DNA of 7,352 nt from JANNMJ01 sp031397815 (GCA_031397815.1 JANNMJ010000007.1:1-7352), one strand, 5' to 3'. Counted from the first letter of the stretch, positions 1 to 6,225 are shown. A program made the numbers and translations. The notes: generated by a model not told the origin, from the sequence alone.

Positions 1-50
1 CAACTCCGCCCGCCACCACTCTAACGCCGCGACCGACTTACCTTTCCCCC

Positions 51-146
51 CTGTAAAGTCCAATCCGGATTACCACGTCCAGCTGTAAAGCCCCAGCCGG
101 ATTATCACCTCACCCTGTATAGCCAGGGCCGGACGAGACAGAACCC
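51..146. repeat. Three imperfect 32-bp direct repeats
   Basis: Three tandem units start at 51, 83 and 115, exactly 32 bp apart. Each begins CTGTAAAG or CTGTATAG, followed by a CCAGCCGGATTA-like block; unit 3 is the most divergent. The units run directly into the 11-bp tandem array. No start codon or protein-like frame fits them, and positions 1-50 before them show nothing recognisable. Their role is unknown; they may belong to a dispersed intergenic repeat family. Confidence 0.7.
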
Positions 147-206
147 GGCGTGAACCCGGCGTGAACCCGGCGTGAACCCGGCGTGAACCCGGCGTGAACC
201 CGGGGT
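141..206. repeat. 11-bp tandem repeat, six copies
   Basis: The unit GAACCCGGCGT occurs five times without any difference (starts 141, 152, 163, 174, 185) and a sixth time as GAACCCGGGGT (196). The sixth copy forms the left edge of the following inverted repeat. Identical adjacent copies suggest recent slippage, so copy number probably varies between strains. Eleven bp is close to one helical turn and is not a multiple of three, so the array is unlikely to be coding. Confidence 0.9.
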
Positions 207-366
207 AGCCCACGCTTCGCTTAGGGCAACCCCGGGCTTTGGAAAAGAACCCCGTTGGGGTTCGCGAATCGCATGGCATCGGGGAACCCCAACGGGGTTC
301 TTCTCCACAGCCCGGGGTTGGCGGCGCTTTGCGCCGACTACCCCGGGCTTTCGCGTGGGCCACGCG
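199..366. repeat. Large nested inverted repeat (hairpin of hairpins)
   Basis: Left arm 199-262 and right arm about 285-347 are near-perfect reverse complements. Each arm holds two smaller hairpins: CCCGGGGT/ACCCCGGG (199-206 with 229-236; 311-318 with 340-347) and GAACCCC/GGGGTTC (247-253 with 257-263; 284-290 with 294-300). The arms differ mainly inside the first small hairpin, where the left has GCCC/GGGC (208-211, 224-227) and the right a strong GGCGGCGC-TTT-GCGCCGAC. A third short inverted repeat, CGCGTGG/CCACGCG, follows at 352-366. It lies just downstream of the protease stop codon (minus strand) and has no T-run, so it is not a standard terminator, though it could stall polymerase or protect the mRNA 3' end. 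It may also be a mobile REP/MITE-like element. Confidence 0.85.
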
Positions 367-380
367 TCAATCGCCCAGCC

Positions 381-413
381 TCACCTTCAAACCCTCACCT
401 TCAAACCCTCACC
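381..413. repeat. 14-bp direct repeat overlapping the protease stop codon
   Basis: TCACCTTCAAACCC occurs twice in tandem (381-394, 395-408), and the first five bases recur at 409-413. On the minus strand the protease stop codon TGA (411-409) is the first base triplet of this pattern, so each extra copy adds another in-phase-looking TGAGGG block just after the gene. It looks like a small tandem duplication at the 3' end of the gene. Confidence 0.8.
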
Positions 414-2496
414 GGCGCCGACCCTTACGCTTCCAAACCGCCTGCTTGCTAGGCTTCACCTCAGCCTTGGGGCGGGTTTCACTAGGAGCCGCAGAGCCGC
501 TCGGCGCCTTATTACGGGCAGAATCAGCCGTACCAAGCGCCTCGTTCAGGCGGTAAGTGGTGAGGTCAATCGGACTCGCTTCGAGGCGAATATCATCGAG
601 ATAAAGCGCGTTGCCGAGGTGCACCGTGGTGCGGAAACGCAACAGCACCCGCGACCCGGCCGGTAGGCTTTGGGCGGAGAGCAGGACCGAATCGGTGCGC
701 CACTGCCGGGCGGCGGTAGGCACGAACGTGCGTTGATTCTGCGCCTCCGTGGTCTGCAATTCCGGCGCGGTTCGGCGGGCGAGCGGAATCCACGTACTCC
801 CGCAATCGAGGGAATAGCTGATGGCGAGCGCCGTTTGGCTATTCGTGGAAGCGGCGGCGTAGGCTTCGCGGAAGAAGAGCGTCGGGCGCCACAACGCCGA
901 ATCGACCTGAATAAACGGCGAAACCAAATCGACCTGCGTGCCGCGCAATGCCTTGCGGAGTTGCAGCCGAATAGCGCCCTGACGGCCACTCGCCGGTTTC
1001 GGGGTGTTCCGGCGTTGCGTGGCGGTGGGCGCCGGAACGTACATATGCTCCCAGAGGCGGCCGGTGGTGGTGGTCAGCTCCCAGCTGCGGAGCGGGTCGT
1101 GGGCGGTGGGGAAATCGGGGCTGTCGAAATGGGCGATGATGGGCGGCTTGACCCCGCCCGTGCCCGGCCGCACCACTACGTATCCGGCGCGCCGCATCGT
1201 GTCGCTCCCGACGGCGTTCTCGACGCGCACGAACACGTCGTACGTGCCGGGCGTGTTGTAGGTCACGACGGGGTTTTGCGCCGTGCTGGTATCGGGCAGG
1301 CCACCGGGGAATTTCCACTGAAACGCGAGCGTCGAGTCGGCGGTGATGTTGTAGGCTTCGCCGTGAAACGCCAGCGAATCACCGGGACACAGGCGCTGGA
1401 CGGGCTGCCCGGCCGTGTTGCCGCGCGCCGCCAGATAGACCACGGGCAGGCACAGCGGCAGGTCTTGCCCGTCGGCGACGCCCGTGAACAGGAGGTTATC
1501 GTCGCTCACAAGGAGCTTGCGGCACCCGAAGCCGCCCGCCAACCCTTGCCGCATCAGCTCGGCTTGGCCCTTGGTGAACATCGCCCGGCAACCGGCCGAG
1601 TAGTCCATAATATTCTGCACGTTCGCGAACAGGTCGGGGCTGCCGGGGCACGCCGCGAGCTGAAGGTTACAGGTGCCGATGAGCGAGCCTTCGGTATCAG
1701 GGGTATCGTTCACGCCGTCGTCGTCGGCGCATTTGCCGAGGCCGGGGCCGGTGAGATTGCCGGTGCCGCCGGTGTGGCGCAGGCCCAGATAATGCCCCGT
1801 TTCGTGCGGTAAGGAATACCGGCGGCTCTGCCGATTCGGGGCGGTGCCGATGGTGCCGAAATAATCGTGGCGCACCACCACGCCTTCGAGCTTGGCGTTG
1901 AGGCACGGCAGATACGCGTAACCGGTGGCGCCGCTGGCGATATTCGCCACGAGCCAGATATTCATGTACCGGTCGGCATCCCAGTAGGCGCCGGGGATTT
2001 TTTTAATCTGATCGTCGGCGGCGTTCGTCAGGGGTGAAAAATGGCGCGTGATGCCCGTCGTACACCGCCCGGCCGAATCGAGACGCGCCAGCCGAAACTC
2101 CACGTTCACGTTGCCGATCCGCGATTTGAAATACGGAATCACCTGCGCCGTATCGGGGTGGCGGGCTTGGTAAATCTGATTCAGCAGCCGAATTCCGTCC
2201 TGCACCTGCGCATCGGAGATATTACTGATGCCGTCGTCGTGGATGATGTGGACCACCACCGGAATGATGAACCGGTGCTCGGGCTTCGGTTTCGGCTTGT
2301 TCCGCCGGGGCGCCTGCATCTCGCGCACAATCTGGCGGTAATCGTGGAGCCATTGCACGTAGTTAGGCCCCAGAATCTGGCGCATCTCGTCGTCGGTGCC
2401 GCAGGGGCGGGGCGTGTAGGCGAGCGTTCGCGGCAGCAAAAAACTCAGTCCCAACAGCAGCGCATAGCCCAGGTAGGCCCGCAGCACCCGGCGCAC
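409..2496 (-). CDS. Secreted M43-family (cytophagalysin/pappalysin-like) zinc metalloprotease with PKD domain
   Basis: This is a predicted exported endopeptidase of 695 aa. With the GTG start at 2496, the N-terminus MRRVLRAYLGY-ALLLGLSFLL-PRTLA is a clean signal peptide, with cleavage probably before YTPRPC. The zinc site HETGHYLGLRH is at residues 231-241 (HExxHxxGxxH, three His ligands plus Glu catalytic base), and the Met-turn sequence NIMDYS is near 295-300, both diagnostic of M43B enzymes. Cysteine-rich segments surround the site. A PKD-like domain (about 365-445, with TYNTPGTYDVFVRVENA) and a jelly-roll/MAM-like beta-sandwich (about 450-640, ending YLDDIRLE) follow. Unlike many relatives, it ends in a low-complexity basic tail (KRKGRRR) with no recognisable T9SS sorting domain. 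No in-frame ATG exists near the start; a TTG at 2586 would give 725 aa but puts 30 odd residues before the signal peptide. I prefer the GTG because A-rich sequence precedes it. No upstream partner gene is present. Confidence 0.9.
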   Translation of the reverse strand: MRRVLRAYLGYALLLGLSFLLPRTLAYTPRPCGTDDEMRQILGPNYVQWLHDYRQIVREMQAPRRNKPKPKPEHRFIIPVVVHIIHDDGISNISDAQVQDGIRLLNQIYQARHPDTAQVIPYFKSRIGNVNVEFRLARLDSAGRCTTGITRHFSPLTNAADDQIKKIPGAYWDADRYMNIWLVANIASGATGYAYLPCLNAKLEGVVVRHDYFGTIGTAPNRQSRRYSLPHETGHYLGLRHTGGTGNLTGPGLGKCADDDGVNDTPDTEGSLIGTCNLQLAACPGSPDLFANVQNIMDYSAGCRAMFTKGQAELMRQGLAGGFGCRKLLVSDDNLLFTGVADGQDLPLCLPVVYLAARGNTAGQPVQRLCPGDSLAFHGEAYNITADSTLAFQWKFPGGLPDTSTAQNPVVTYNTPGTYDVFVRVENAVGSDTMRRAGYVVVRPGTGGVKPPIIAHFDSPDFPTAHDPLRSWELTTTTGRLWEHMYVPAPTATQRRNTPKPASGRQGAIRLQLRKALRGTQVDLVSPFIQVDSALWRPTLFFREAYAAASTNSQTALAISYSLDCGSTWIPLARRTAPELQTTEAQNQRTFVPTAARQWRTDSVLLSAQSLPAGSRVLLRFRTTVHLGNALYLDDIRLEASPIDLTTYRLNEALGTADSARNKAPSGSAAPSETRPKAEVKPSKQAVWKRKGRRR

Positions 2497-2603
2497 GGAG
2501 GGTCTTTTTAATTTTTTCAGACGAGAGCGCGAAGCCAACAGCTCAATGAATGGAAGTGAGAAAACCCGACGACCGCACCACAGCAACGGCGCTACAAAGA
2601 ACG

Positions 2604-2671
2604 AAACCGCCGACCAGCCGCGCGGCCCAAAACCAAACCGCCGACCCCCTGACGAATCAGACGGTCGGCGG
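2604..2671 (-). repeat. Duplicated arm with one complementary partner: alternative stem-loops
   Basis: AAACCGCCGACC occurs twice (2604-2615 and 2635-2646). A single complementary GGTCGGCGG lies at 2663-2671. The nearer pairing makes a 9-bp stem extended by CTGA/TCAG (2649-2652, 2657-2660) around a CGAA loop. The farther copy could pair with the same partner and exclude it. On the minus strand the nearer stem is followed by TTTGGTTTTGGG, which is weakly terminator-like. It sits about 110-175 bases ahead of the protease start, so a leader role is possible but unproven. Confidence 0.5.
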
Positions 2672-2721
2672 CAGCAGAGGTTTTAGAGCAGTTTCCAATT
2701 CGATGTACCTTCCCGGTAAGG

Positions 2722-2756
2722 CTCCCCTCTCCTTTGGAGAGGGGTTGGGGGTGAGG
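2722..2756. repeat. Bacteroidota-type dispersed hairpin repeat (REP-like)
   Basis: Nine-base arms CCCCTCTCC (2724-2732) and GGAGAGGGG (2736-2744) pair perfectly around TTT, followed by TTGGGGGTGAGG. From memory, this hairpin with its G-rich tail recurs in intergenic DNA of many Bacteroidota genomes, where it often appears as a spurious translation like PLSFGEGLGVR; the same residues appear here in the plus frame. It has no known protein product. Family membership is from recognition, not a search. Confidence 0.7.
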
Positions 2757-2835
2757 ATGCGCGGCAATGGCACATACACAAACCGGAGGGCCACTCTAGG
2801 TCGAAATAAAAGCTTCCCGAAAAATCAAAAAAGCA

Positions 2836-3183
2836 TCAATCGGCCGCACAGTCAGCACGCTGCTGGGAGGCCGACGAAGATGGTCGCGAGGCAGCATCAA
2901 CCTGCGTCGGCCAGTGGCCGAAATAGCAGTAATACCGCCAGCTAAACTGATGCACGGAAGTCAGACCGACCGCCAACGCGGCCTGTAAAAGCGACGCCCC
3001 GCCTTGCAGCTTTCCCCGGGCGACCAACATCTGTCGCGCAAACGGGCTGCGCGCAGGCTCAAGAGTGACCAGCATGAGACGAGTGAAAATGAAATGTGCT
3101 GAGCGGCAGGTAGTAGCGCCGTAAGCCGCGAGGCTTACCGGCAGAGTAAGGCAAAGGTCGAGGCTGCTTGCGTGCGCCGCCAT
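2836..3183 (-). pseudogene. Remnant of an AraC/XylS-type transcription regulator (second HTH only)
   Basis: A 115-codon frame starts at ATG 3183 and ends TGA 2836. Residues about 63-94 match the spacing of the second helix-turn-helix of AraC regulators: SLLQAALAVGL is like the usual S-x-x-E-x-A-x-x-x-G-F, and then TSVHQF, WRYYCYFGHWP is like xxxxxFxRxFxxxFGxxP. A normal AraC DNA-binding domain has about 100 residues with two HTH units; the first HTH and any sensor domain are missing. The N-terminal 50 residues resemble nothing I know, and the last 20 are low-complexity. Charged residues expected in the recognition region are replaced by aromatic ones (RYYCYF), which suggests decay. It could instead be a short real protein of unknown role or a chance match. 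Confidence 0.4.
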
Positions 3184-3198
3184 AACATCATGATGTTA
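3183..3198. promoter_or_regulatory. 16-bp perfect palindrome, candidate operator
   Basis: TAACATCATGATGTTA reads identically on both strands with no spacer. It touches the start codon of the AraC-like remnant (the A of its ATG is base 3183), where a bound dimer would block transcription or initiation. It is A/T-rich within a GC-rich region. Perfect 16-bp palindromes are rare by chance, but no regulator gene can be tied to it here. Confidence 0.4.
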
Positions 3199-3399
3199 GC
3201 GAAACCCCCGCCGAACGCCGACCATCCGACGTTTCGCTGAACACCCTCACGCCCTTGCTCACGCGGTCGGCAGAACCGCCCTTTTCCTCATCCAAGACGC
3301 CGCTAAGGCCGAAAAGGCTGCAAGGGTGACAGCTTATTTACGTCGATTTATGGCCTGACGAGGCGTCCCAGTGAGCGGACAGCGTTCATTATCCGCTGC

Positions 3400-3609
3400 T
3401 CTCCACCAAAGAGTCGAAACCGAACCTCGAAGGGTCGAAACCGGACCTTCGAGGTCCGAAACCGAGCCTCTGAGGTCCGGTTTCGGACCTCAGAGGGACC
3501 TAACCGGACCTCAGAGGTACCTGCTCGGACCTTGGAGGTAGCTAATAGGACCTCAGAGGTACCTGCGCGGACCTCGGAGGTACCTAATCGGACCTCTGAG
3601 GCAGGTTAT
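3400..3609. repeat. 21-bp tandem array of palindromic units (9 copies plus one degenerate)
   Basis: Units begin at 3421, 3442, 3463, 3484, 3505, 3526, 3547, 3568 and 3589, each exactly 21 bp, and a degenerate tenth unit occupies 3400-3420. The consensus is CGGACCTCAGAGGTA followed by CCTAAT or CCTGCT. The core is CCTC-N-GAGG, a 9-bp palindrome retained in most units with a variable centre base. Units 3 and 4 together form a 13-bp perfect stem (3467-3479 with 3484-3496) with loop GTTT. Because 21 is seven codons, one plus frame reads (R-T-S-E-V-P-N)n and stays open from 3307 to 3717, but it has no ATG or GTG before the array, only a TTG at 3532, so I do not call a gene. Two helical turns per unit would place every core on the same DNA face. 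Confidence 0.9.
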
Positions 3610-3656
3610 GGCAGCAAAAAGGGGGGATTATGGCAGAACTTGCGCCGCTTTGGCAG
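3606..3656. repeat. Short TTATGGCAG direct repeats at 21-22 bp spacing
   Basis: TTATGGCAG occurs at 3606 and 3628, and TTTGGCAG at 3649; the second and third are followed by AAC. The 21-22 bp spacing continues the rhythm of the preceding array, although the sequence is different. It may be a degraded or second-generation continuation of that array. Confidence 0.5.
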
Positions 3657-3731
3657 AACATCGAACGATCCCTCTTCACGCGGATGCTTCCATACCCCAC
3701 GGCTAGGTCATCGGTGAGAATCTGAAAGCCT

Positions 3732-3773
3732 CAAAAAAATCCCCCCGACCAAGCAAGCGCTTAATCGGGGGGA
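3732..3773 (-). terminator. Rho-independent terminator of the amylase gene
   Basis: Arms 3740-3748 (TCCCCCCGA) and 3765-3773 (TCGGGGGGA) form a perfect 9-bp stem. Read on the minus strand, the stem is followed at once by a run of seven T (3733-3739). It begins 35 bases after the amylase stop codon. The loop contains AAGCGCTT. This is the clearest terminator in the window and separates the amylase from the protease transcript. Confidence 0.9.
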
Positions 3774-3807
3774 AAAGACGGGGTATGCTGAGTTCTAAGC
3801 GCCCTTC

Positions 3808-6180
3808 CTAATCGCGCTGAATGAGGACGCGGGTCGTCAGGTTCAGCTCCGGAACTCGGACTAGGTAAAGGCCCGGCCGGAGCGTGGCGGCGCCGGGCAG
3901 CGGCAGCTCATTCGGCCCGGCTTCGAGCTGTATGGCTGTGCGCGCCACTTCGCGCCCGAGGCCGTCGAGCACCCGGACGGTGGCTGCGCGTGGCCGTCCG
4001 GCGCTGATCGCCAAGCGCACGTCGGTGTTCGGTTCCGAGGGGTTCGGCCACGCGGAGAGCGAGGCGGCGGGGTCTGAAGCTTGGTCTTCGCTCAAGCCGG
4101 TCACGACGGGCAAGAAGGCTTGCGGCGCCATATACGTGACTTTCACGTAAGCGCGCTGGCCGTTTTGGGTGCTCACGCGGTTCCGAATCCGGAGCGTTTT
4201 GTAGCCGCCGACGGTCGGGGTGTAGGTTTTGGTGAGCACGCCGGGTCCCATCACCGAATCGGCGGCGCGGGTGCCGCTGACGGCCGGGTCGACGAGGGCG
4301 AGGATGAGCGGCCGGGTGGCTTCGGTCGGGGTCACGACGTACGTGATGGGCTGCCCGGCGGCTACGTAAACCCGACCCGCCGTGCGCCACGCGGTGCTGG
4401 AATCCGGAATGGCGCCGCCCTGCTGGAGCGAGAGGCGGTGGCTATCGCCGAGGTCGTCGGCCATTTCCCATTCCTGGGTGGTGAATTTGGGCGTTAGGTT
4501 GTAGTTCTGATTGATGCCGACGGGCGCCCAAACCGAGTACCCGCGCCGCCCGCCGGTCGCGGAGCCATTGCAGGGTGGCGTGTTGATGGCCACGGACTGC
4601 CCGCCGCCCACCGTGACGGTGGTGGCCCCGTTGGCGCCGGAATAATCTTTCAGGACGGTTCCGGCCGGAAAATCACACGTAATGGTGTGGTTTTGCCACG
4701 TCGTCCACTGGTCATTGATGCCGATGATGGCTTTGCCGGAGCGCTCGATCACGAGGTGGTCGCCGGACTGATGCCGCACTTTGTAGACGCCTTCCTTGAA
4801 CCGCAGATTCTGGTGGCACCAAATCAGATTCTCGACATCGGAACGAAGCGGGAGCGCAACGGCATCATCGGGCTGATGGCTCAGGCGCTGCCCCGTGGTG
4901 CCAACATCAAAGAGGTCTTCAAAGAAAATCTGCGGCGAGCCATCGACAGAAAACGCCACGGCATACGCCGCCGAAAGCCGCCCGTCGCGCGGGTCGATGT
5001 GGCCGCCGCCCAGCTCGTTGCCGGTATCCCAGGTGTTGTAATTGCCGTTCGTGCTGACAATCGGCCGGAACGTATCGTGGTTGTTCACGAACGGCACCGT
5101 GCGATGCACGAAAACGCCGCCGTAATTGAAGACCCGGTTCTGCTGCTGCTGCGCCGGAATCGAGCCCATATCGAAGTTGCCGTTGCCGCTCACCAAGCTT
5201 TTGATGGCGCCGCGTAGCCCGAAGTCAAACGTGCCCGCGCGGTTCTGCACCGCATTGCACCACCCATCCAGCTGCGAGCCGCCCCCGACAAACTCGCCAA
5301 CGGCGAACATCTGGTCGCCGCCACTCGCGAAGGCGGCGTTGTTCTGCAAGTTCCAGAGGAAATCCTCAGCCGCCCAATCCGGGAAGTTCTTGACGGCGTC
5401 GAGCCGGACGCCATCGAACCCTTCCTGCTTTTTGTACCAGATCAGCCACTCGCGGGCATTCTGGCGCATGTAGTTCTGGTACTGCGGCGGGTTGTACGTC
5501 GCGTTTGACGACAGCCCGTACGAATCTTGGTAATACGAAATGTCCGGGCCGAACATCACTTGGTTCCAGTCGCCGGTGGTGGAGTTGTTGCCGGGATTGG
5601 GGTTGAAGTTTTGCCAGTTTTTCGGCCACCGGCCGCGCCGCTCCCAATAATTGGCGCTCAGCTCGCTGGTGGCGGGGGTGGCGTAAGAGGAGTAGCGGAA
5701 GTTCTTGTACCGGTCGGTAGAGCCATCGTCCCACGCGAGTGGGTCGCGGCCCCCGGCTCCTGAGTTGGAACCCGCCCCAATCGTGTGGTTGAGCACCACG
5801 TCCTGCACCACATCGATGCCGTTCGCGTGGAGCACGGCCACCATCCGCAGCAGCTCATCCTTGTTGCCCACGCGGGTGCGCTGGGTGTTCTTCTGCCACT
5901 TATCGCCGAGGTCGTATTGGTCGAACGGGTTGTAGCCGTTGCCGGTGTTGGCGCCCTTGGTAGTGGGCGGAATCCAGACTTGGTCGATGCCCAAAGCACG
6001 CAAACGCGGGGCGAGCGTGACGAGGTAATCGGCCCAGCGGTTTTGGTAGTTGGTGTTCCAGTAATCCCACCAGAAACCCTGCAAAACCAGTTTTTGGGCG
6101 CTTGCAGGCTGCCCAGTCAGCAGCAGCGCGCCACCAATTCCAAGCGCCGAAAGCCATCGGCGTAAAGCAGAGCGTACCAT
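3808..6180 (-). CDS. Secreted GH13 alpha-amylase with T9SS C-terminal sorting domain
   Basis: This predicted 790-aa extracellular endo-acting enzyme would cleave alpha-1,4 linkages in starch-like glucans. A signal peptide covers residues 1-28 (cleavage after PASA). The (beta/alpha)8 barrel carries the GH13 signature regions: IPPTTKG...GYNPFDQYDLGD (about 70-93), DVVLNH (127-132), GVRLDAVK (257-264; Arg259, nucleophile Asp261), AVGEF (acid/base Glu296) and FVNNHD (364-369; Asp369). All three catalytic acids are present. Asn265 occupies the place after the Lys where many alpha-amylases have His. A beta-rich domain C follows (about 440-550), then a further beta-sandwich (about 555-685). Residues about 708-790 form a type A T9SS sorting domain, with WPNP (711-714), VRVLDGLGREV, LRPGLYLVRV and a final RVLIQRD. 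The ATG at 6180 is preceded by GAGAAAG with purines at -1 to -4, and gives a perfect signal peptide. It has its own terminator and a likely promoter just upstream. The GH13 subfamily is not resolved; the layout resembles GH13_5/6/7 enzymes. Confidence 0.96.
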   Translation of the reverse strand: MVRSALRRWLSALGIGGALLLTGQPASAQKLVLQGFWWDYWNTNYQNRWADYLVTLAPRLRALGIDQVWIPPTTKGANTGNGYNPFDQYDLGDKWQKNTQRTRVGNKDELLRMVAVLHANGIDVVQDVVLNHTIGAGSNSGAGGRDPLAWDDGSTDRYKNFRYSSYATPATSELSANYWERRGRWPKNWQNFNPNPGNNSTTGDWNQVMFGPDISYYQDSYGLSSNATYNPPQYQNYMRQNAREWLIWYKKQEGFDGVRLDAVKNFPDWAAEDFLWNLQNNAAFASGGDQMFAVGEFVGGGSQLDGWCNAVQNRAGTFDFGLRGAIKSLVSGNGNFDMGSIPAQQQQNRVFNYGGVFVHRTVPFVNNHDTFRPIVSTNGNYNTWDTGNELGGGHIDPRDGRLSAAYAVAFSVDGSPQIFFEDLFDVGTTGQRLSHQPDDAVALPLRSDVENLIWCHQNLRFKEGVYKVRHQSGDHLVIERSGKAIIGINDQWTTWQNHTITCDFPAGTVLKDYSGANGATTVTVGGGQSVAINTPPCNGSATGGRRGYSVWAPVGINQNYNLTPKFTTQEWEMADDLGDSHRLSLQQGGAIPDSSTAWRTAGRVYVAAGQPITYVVTPTEATRPLILALVDPAVSGTRAADSVMGPGVLTKTYTPTVGGYKTLRIRNRVSTQNGQRAYVKVTYMAPQAFLPVVTGLSEDQASDPAASLSAWPNPSEPNTDVRLAISAGRPRAATVRVLDGLGREVARTAIQLEAGPNELPLPGAATLRPGLYLVRVPELNLTTRVLIQRD

Positions 6181-6217
6181 CTTTCTCAGGAGATTAGAAA
6201 CGTGAGCGTGTGCGGTT

Positions 6218-6225
6218 CAAAGATA
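6218..6225 (-). promoter_or_regulatory. Candidate -7 box of the amylase promoter
   Basis: On the minus strand 6225-6218 reads TATCTTTG, an exact match to the Bacteroidota -7 consensus TAnnTTTG. It lies 37 bases before the amylase ATG, giving a short leader. A TTTG at 6238-6235 is only 9 bases upstream, too close for the usual -33 element, and nothing matches TTTG at the expected distance, so the call rests on the -7 box alone. The same 271-bp region must hold the promoter of the divergent transpeptidase gene, for which I see no clear box. Confidence 0.5.

Larger units (their letters stand above)
2497..3807. other. Long intergenic region between protease and amylase
   Basis: I see no intact conserved gene in these 1.3 kb on either strand. 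The identifiable content is listed separately: a stem-loop pair (2604-2671), a Bacteroidota-type hairpin repeat (2722-2756), an AraC-like remnant (2836-3183), a palindrome (3183-3198), the 21-bp array (3421-3609) and the amylase terminator (3732-3773). The stretch 2757-2835 is A-rich without clear structure, and 3199-3399 shows no recognisable element. No good TAnnTTTG box was found upstream of the protease on the minus strand, so its promoter is not assigned. Confidence 0.6.

Noticed and set aside
670..1812. 380-codon plus-strand frame opposite the protease
   Set aside because: It is antisense to a gene with a clear metalloprotease active site. The composition (rich in R, G, A) is typical of a shadow frame in GC-rich DNA and shows no domain.
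2680..2700. GTTTTAGAGC similar to the start of a Cas9-type CRISPR repeat
   Set aside because: It is a single short match with no repeat-spacer periodicity and no cas genes; chance similarity.
2550..2945. 131-codon plus-strand frame containing APLSFGEGLGVR
   Set aside because: The recognisable stretch is the translation of the dispersed hairpin repeat, and the frame overlaps the protease 5' end and the AraC-like remnant on the other strand.
3421..3609. CRISPR array
   Set aside because: The units are contiguous 21-bp tandem repeats with no unique spacers.
3532..3717. Possible small protein encoded over the 21-bp array (RTSEVPN repeats)
   Set aside because: Only a TTG start inside the array, no initiation context, and the open frame follows from a repeat length divisible by three. 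The conserved symmetric DNA cores fit a DNA-level explanation better.
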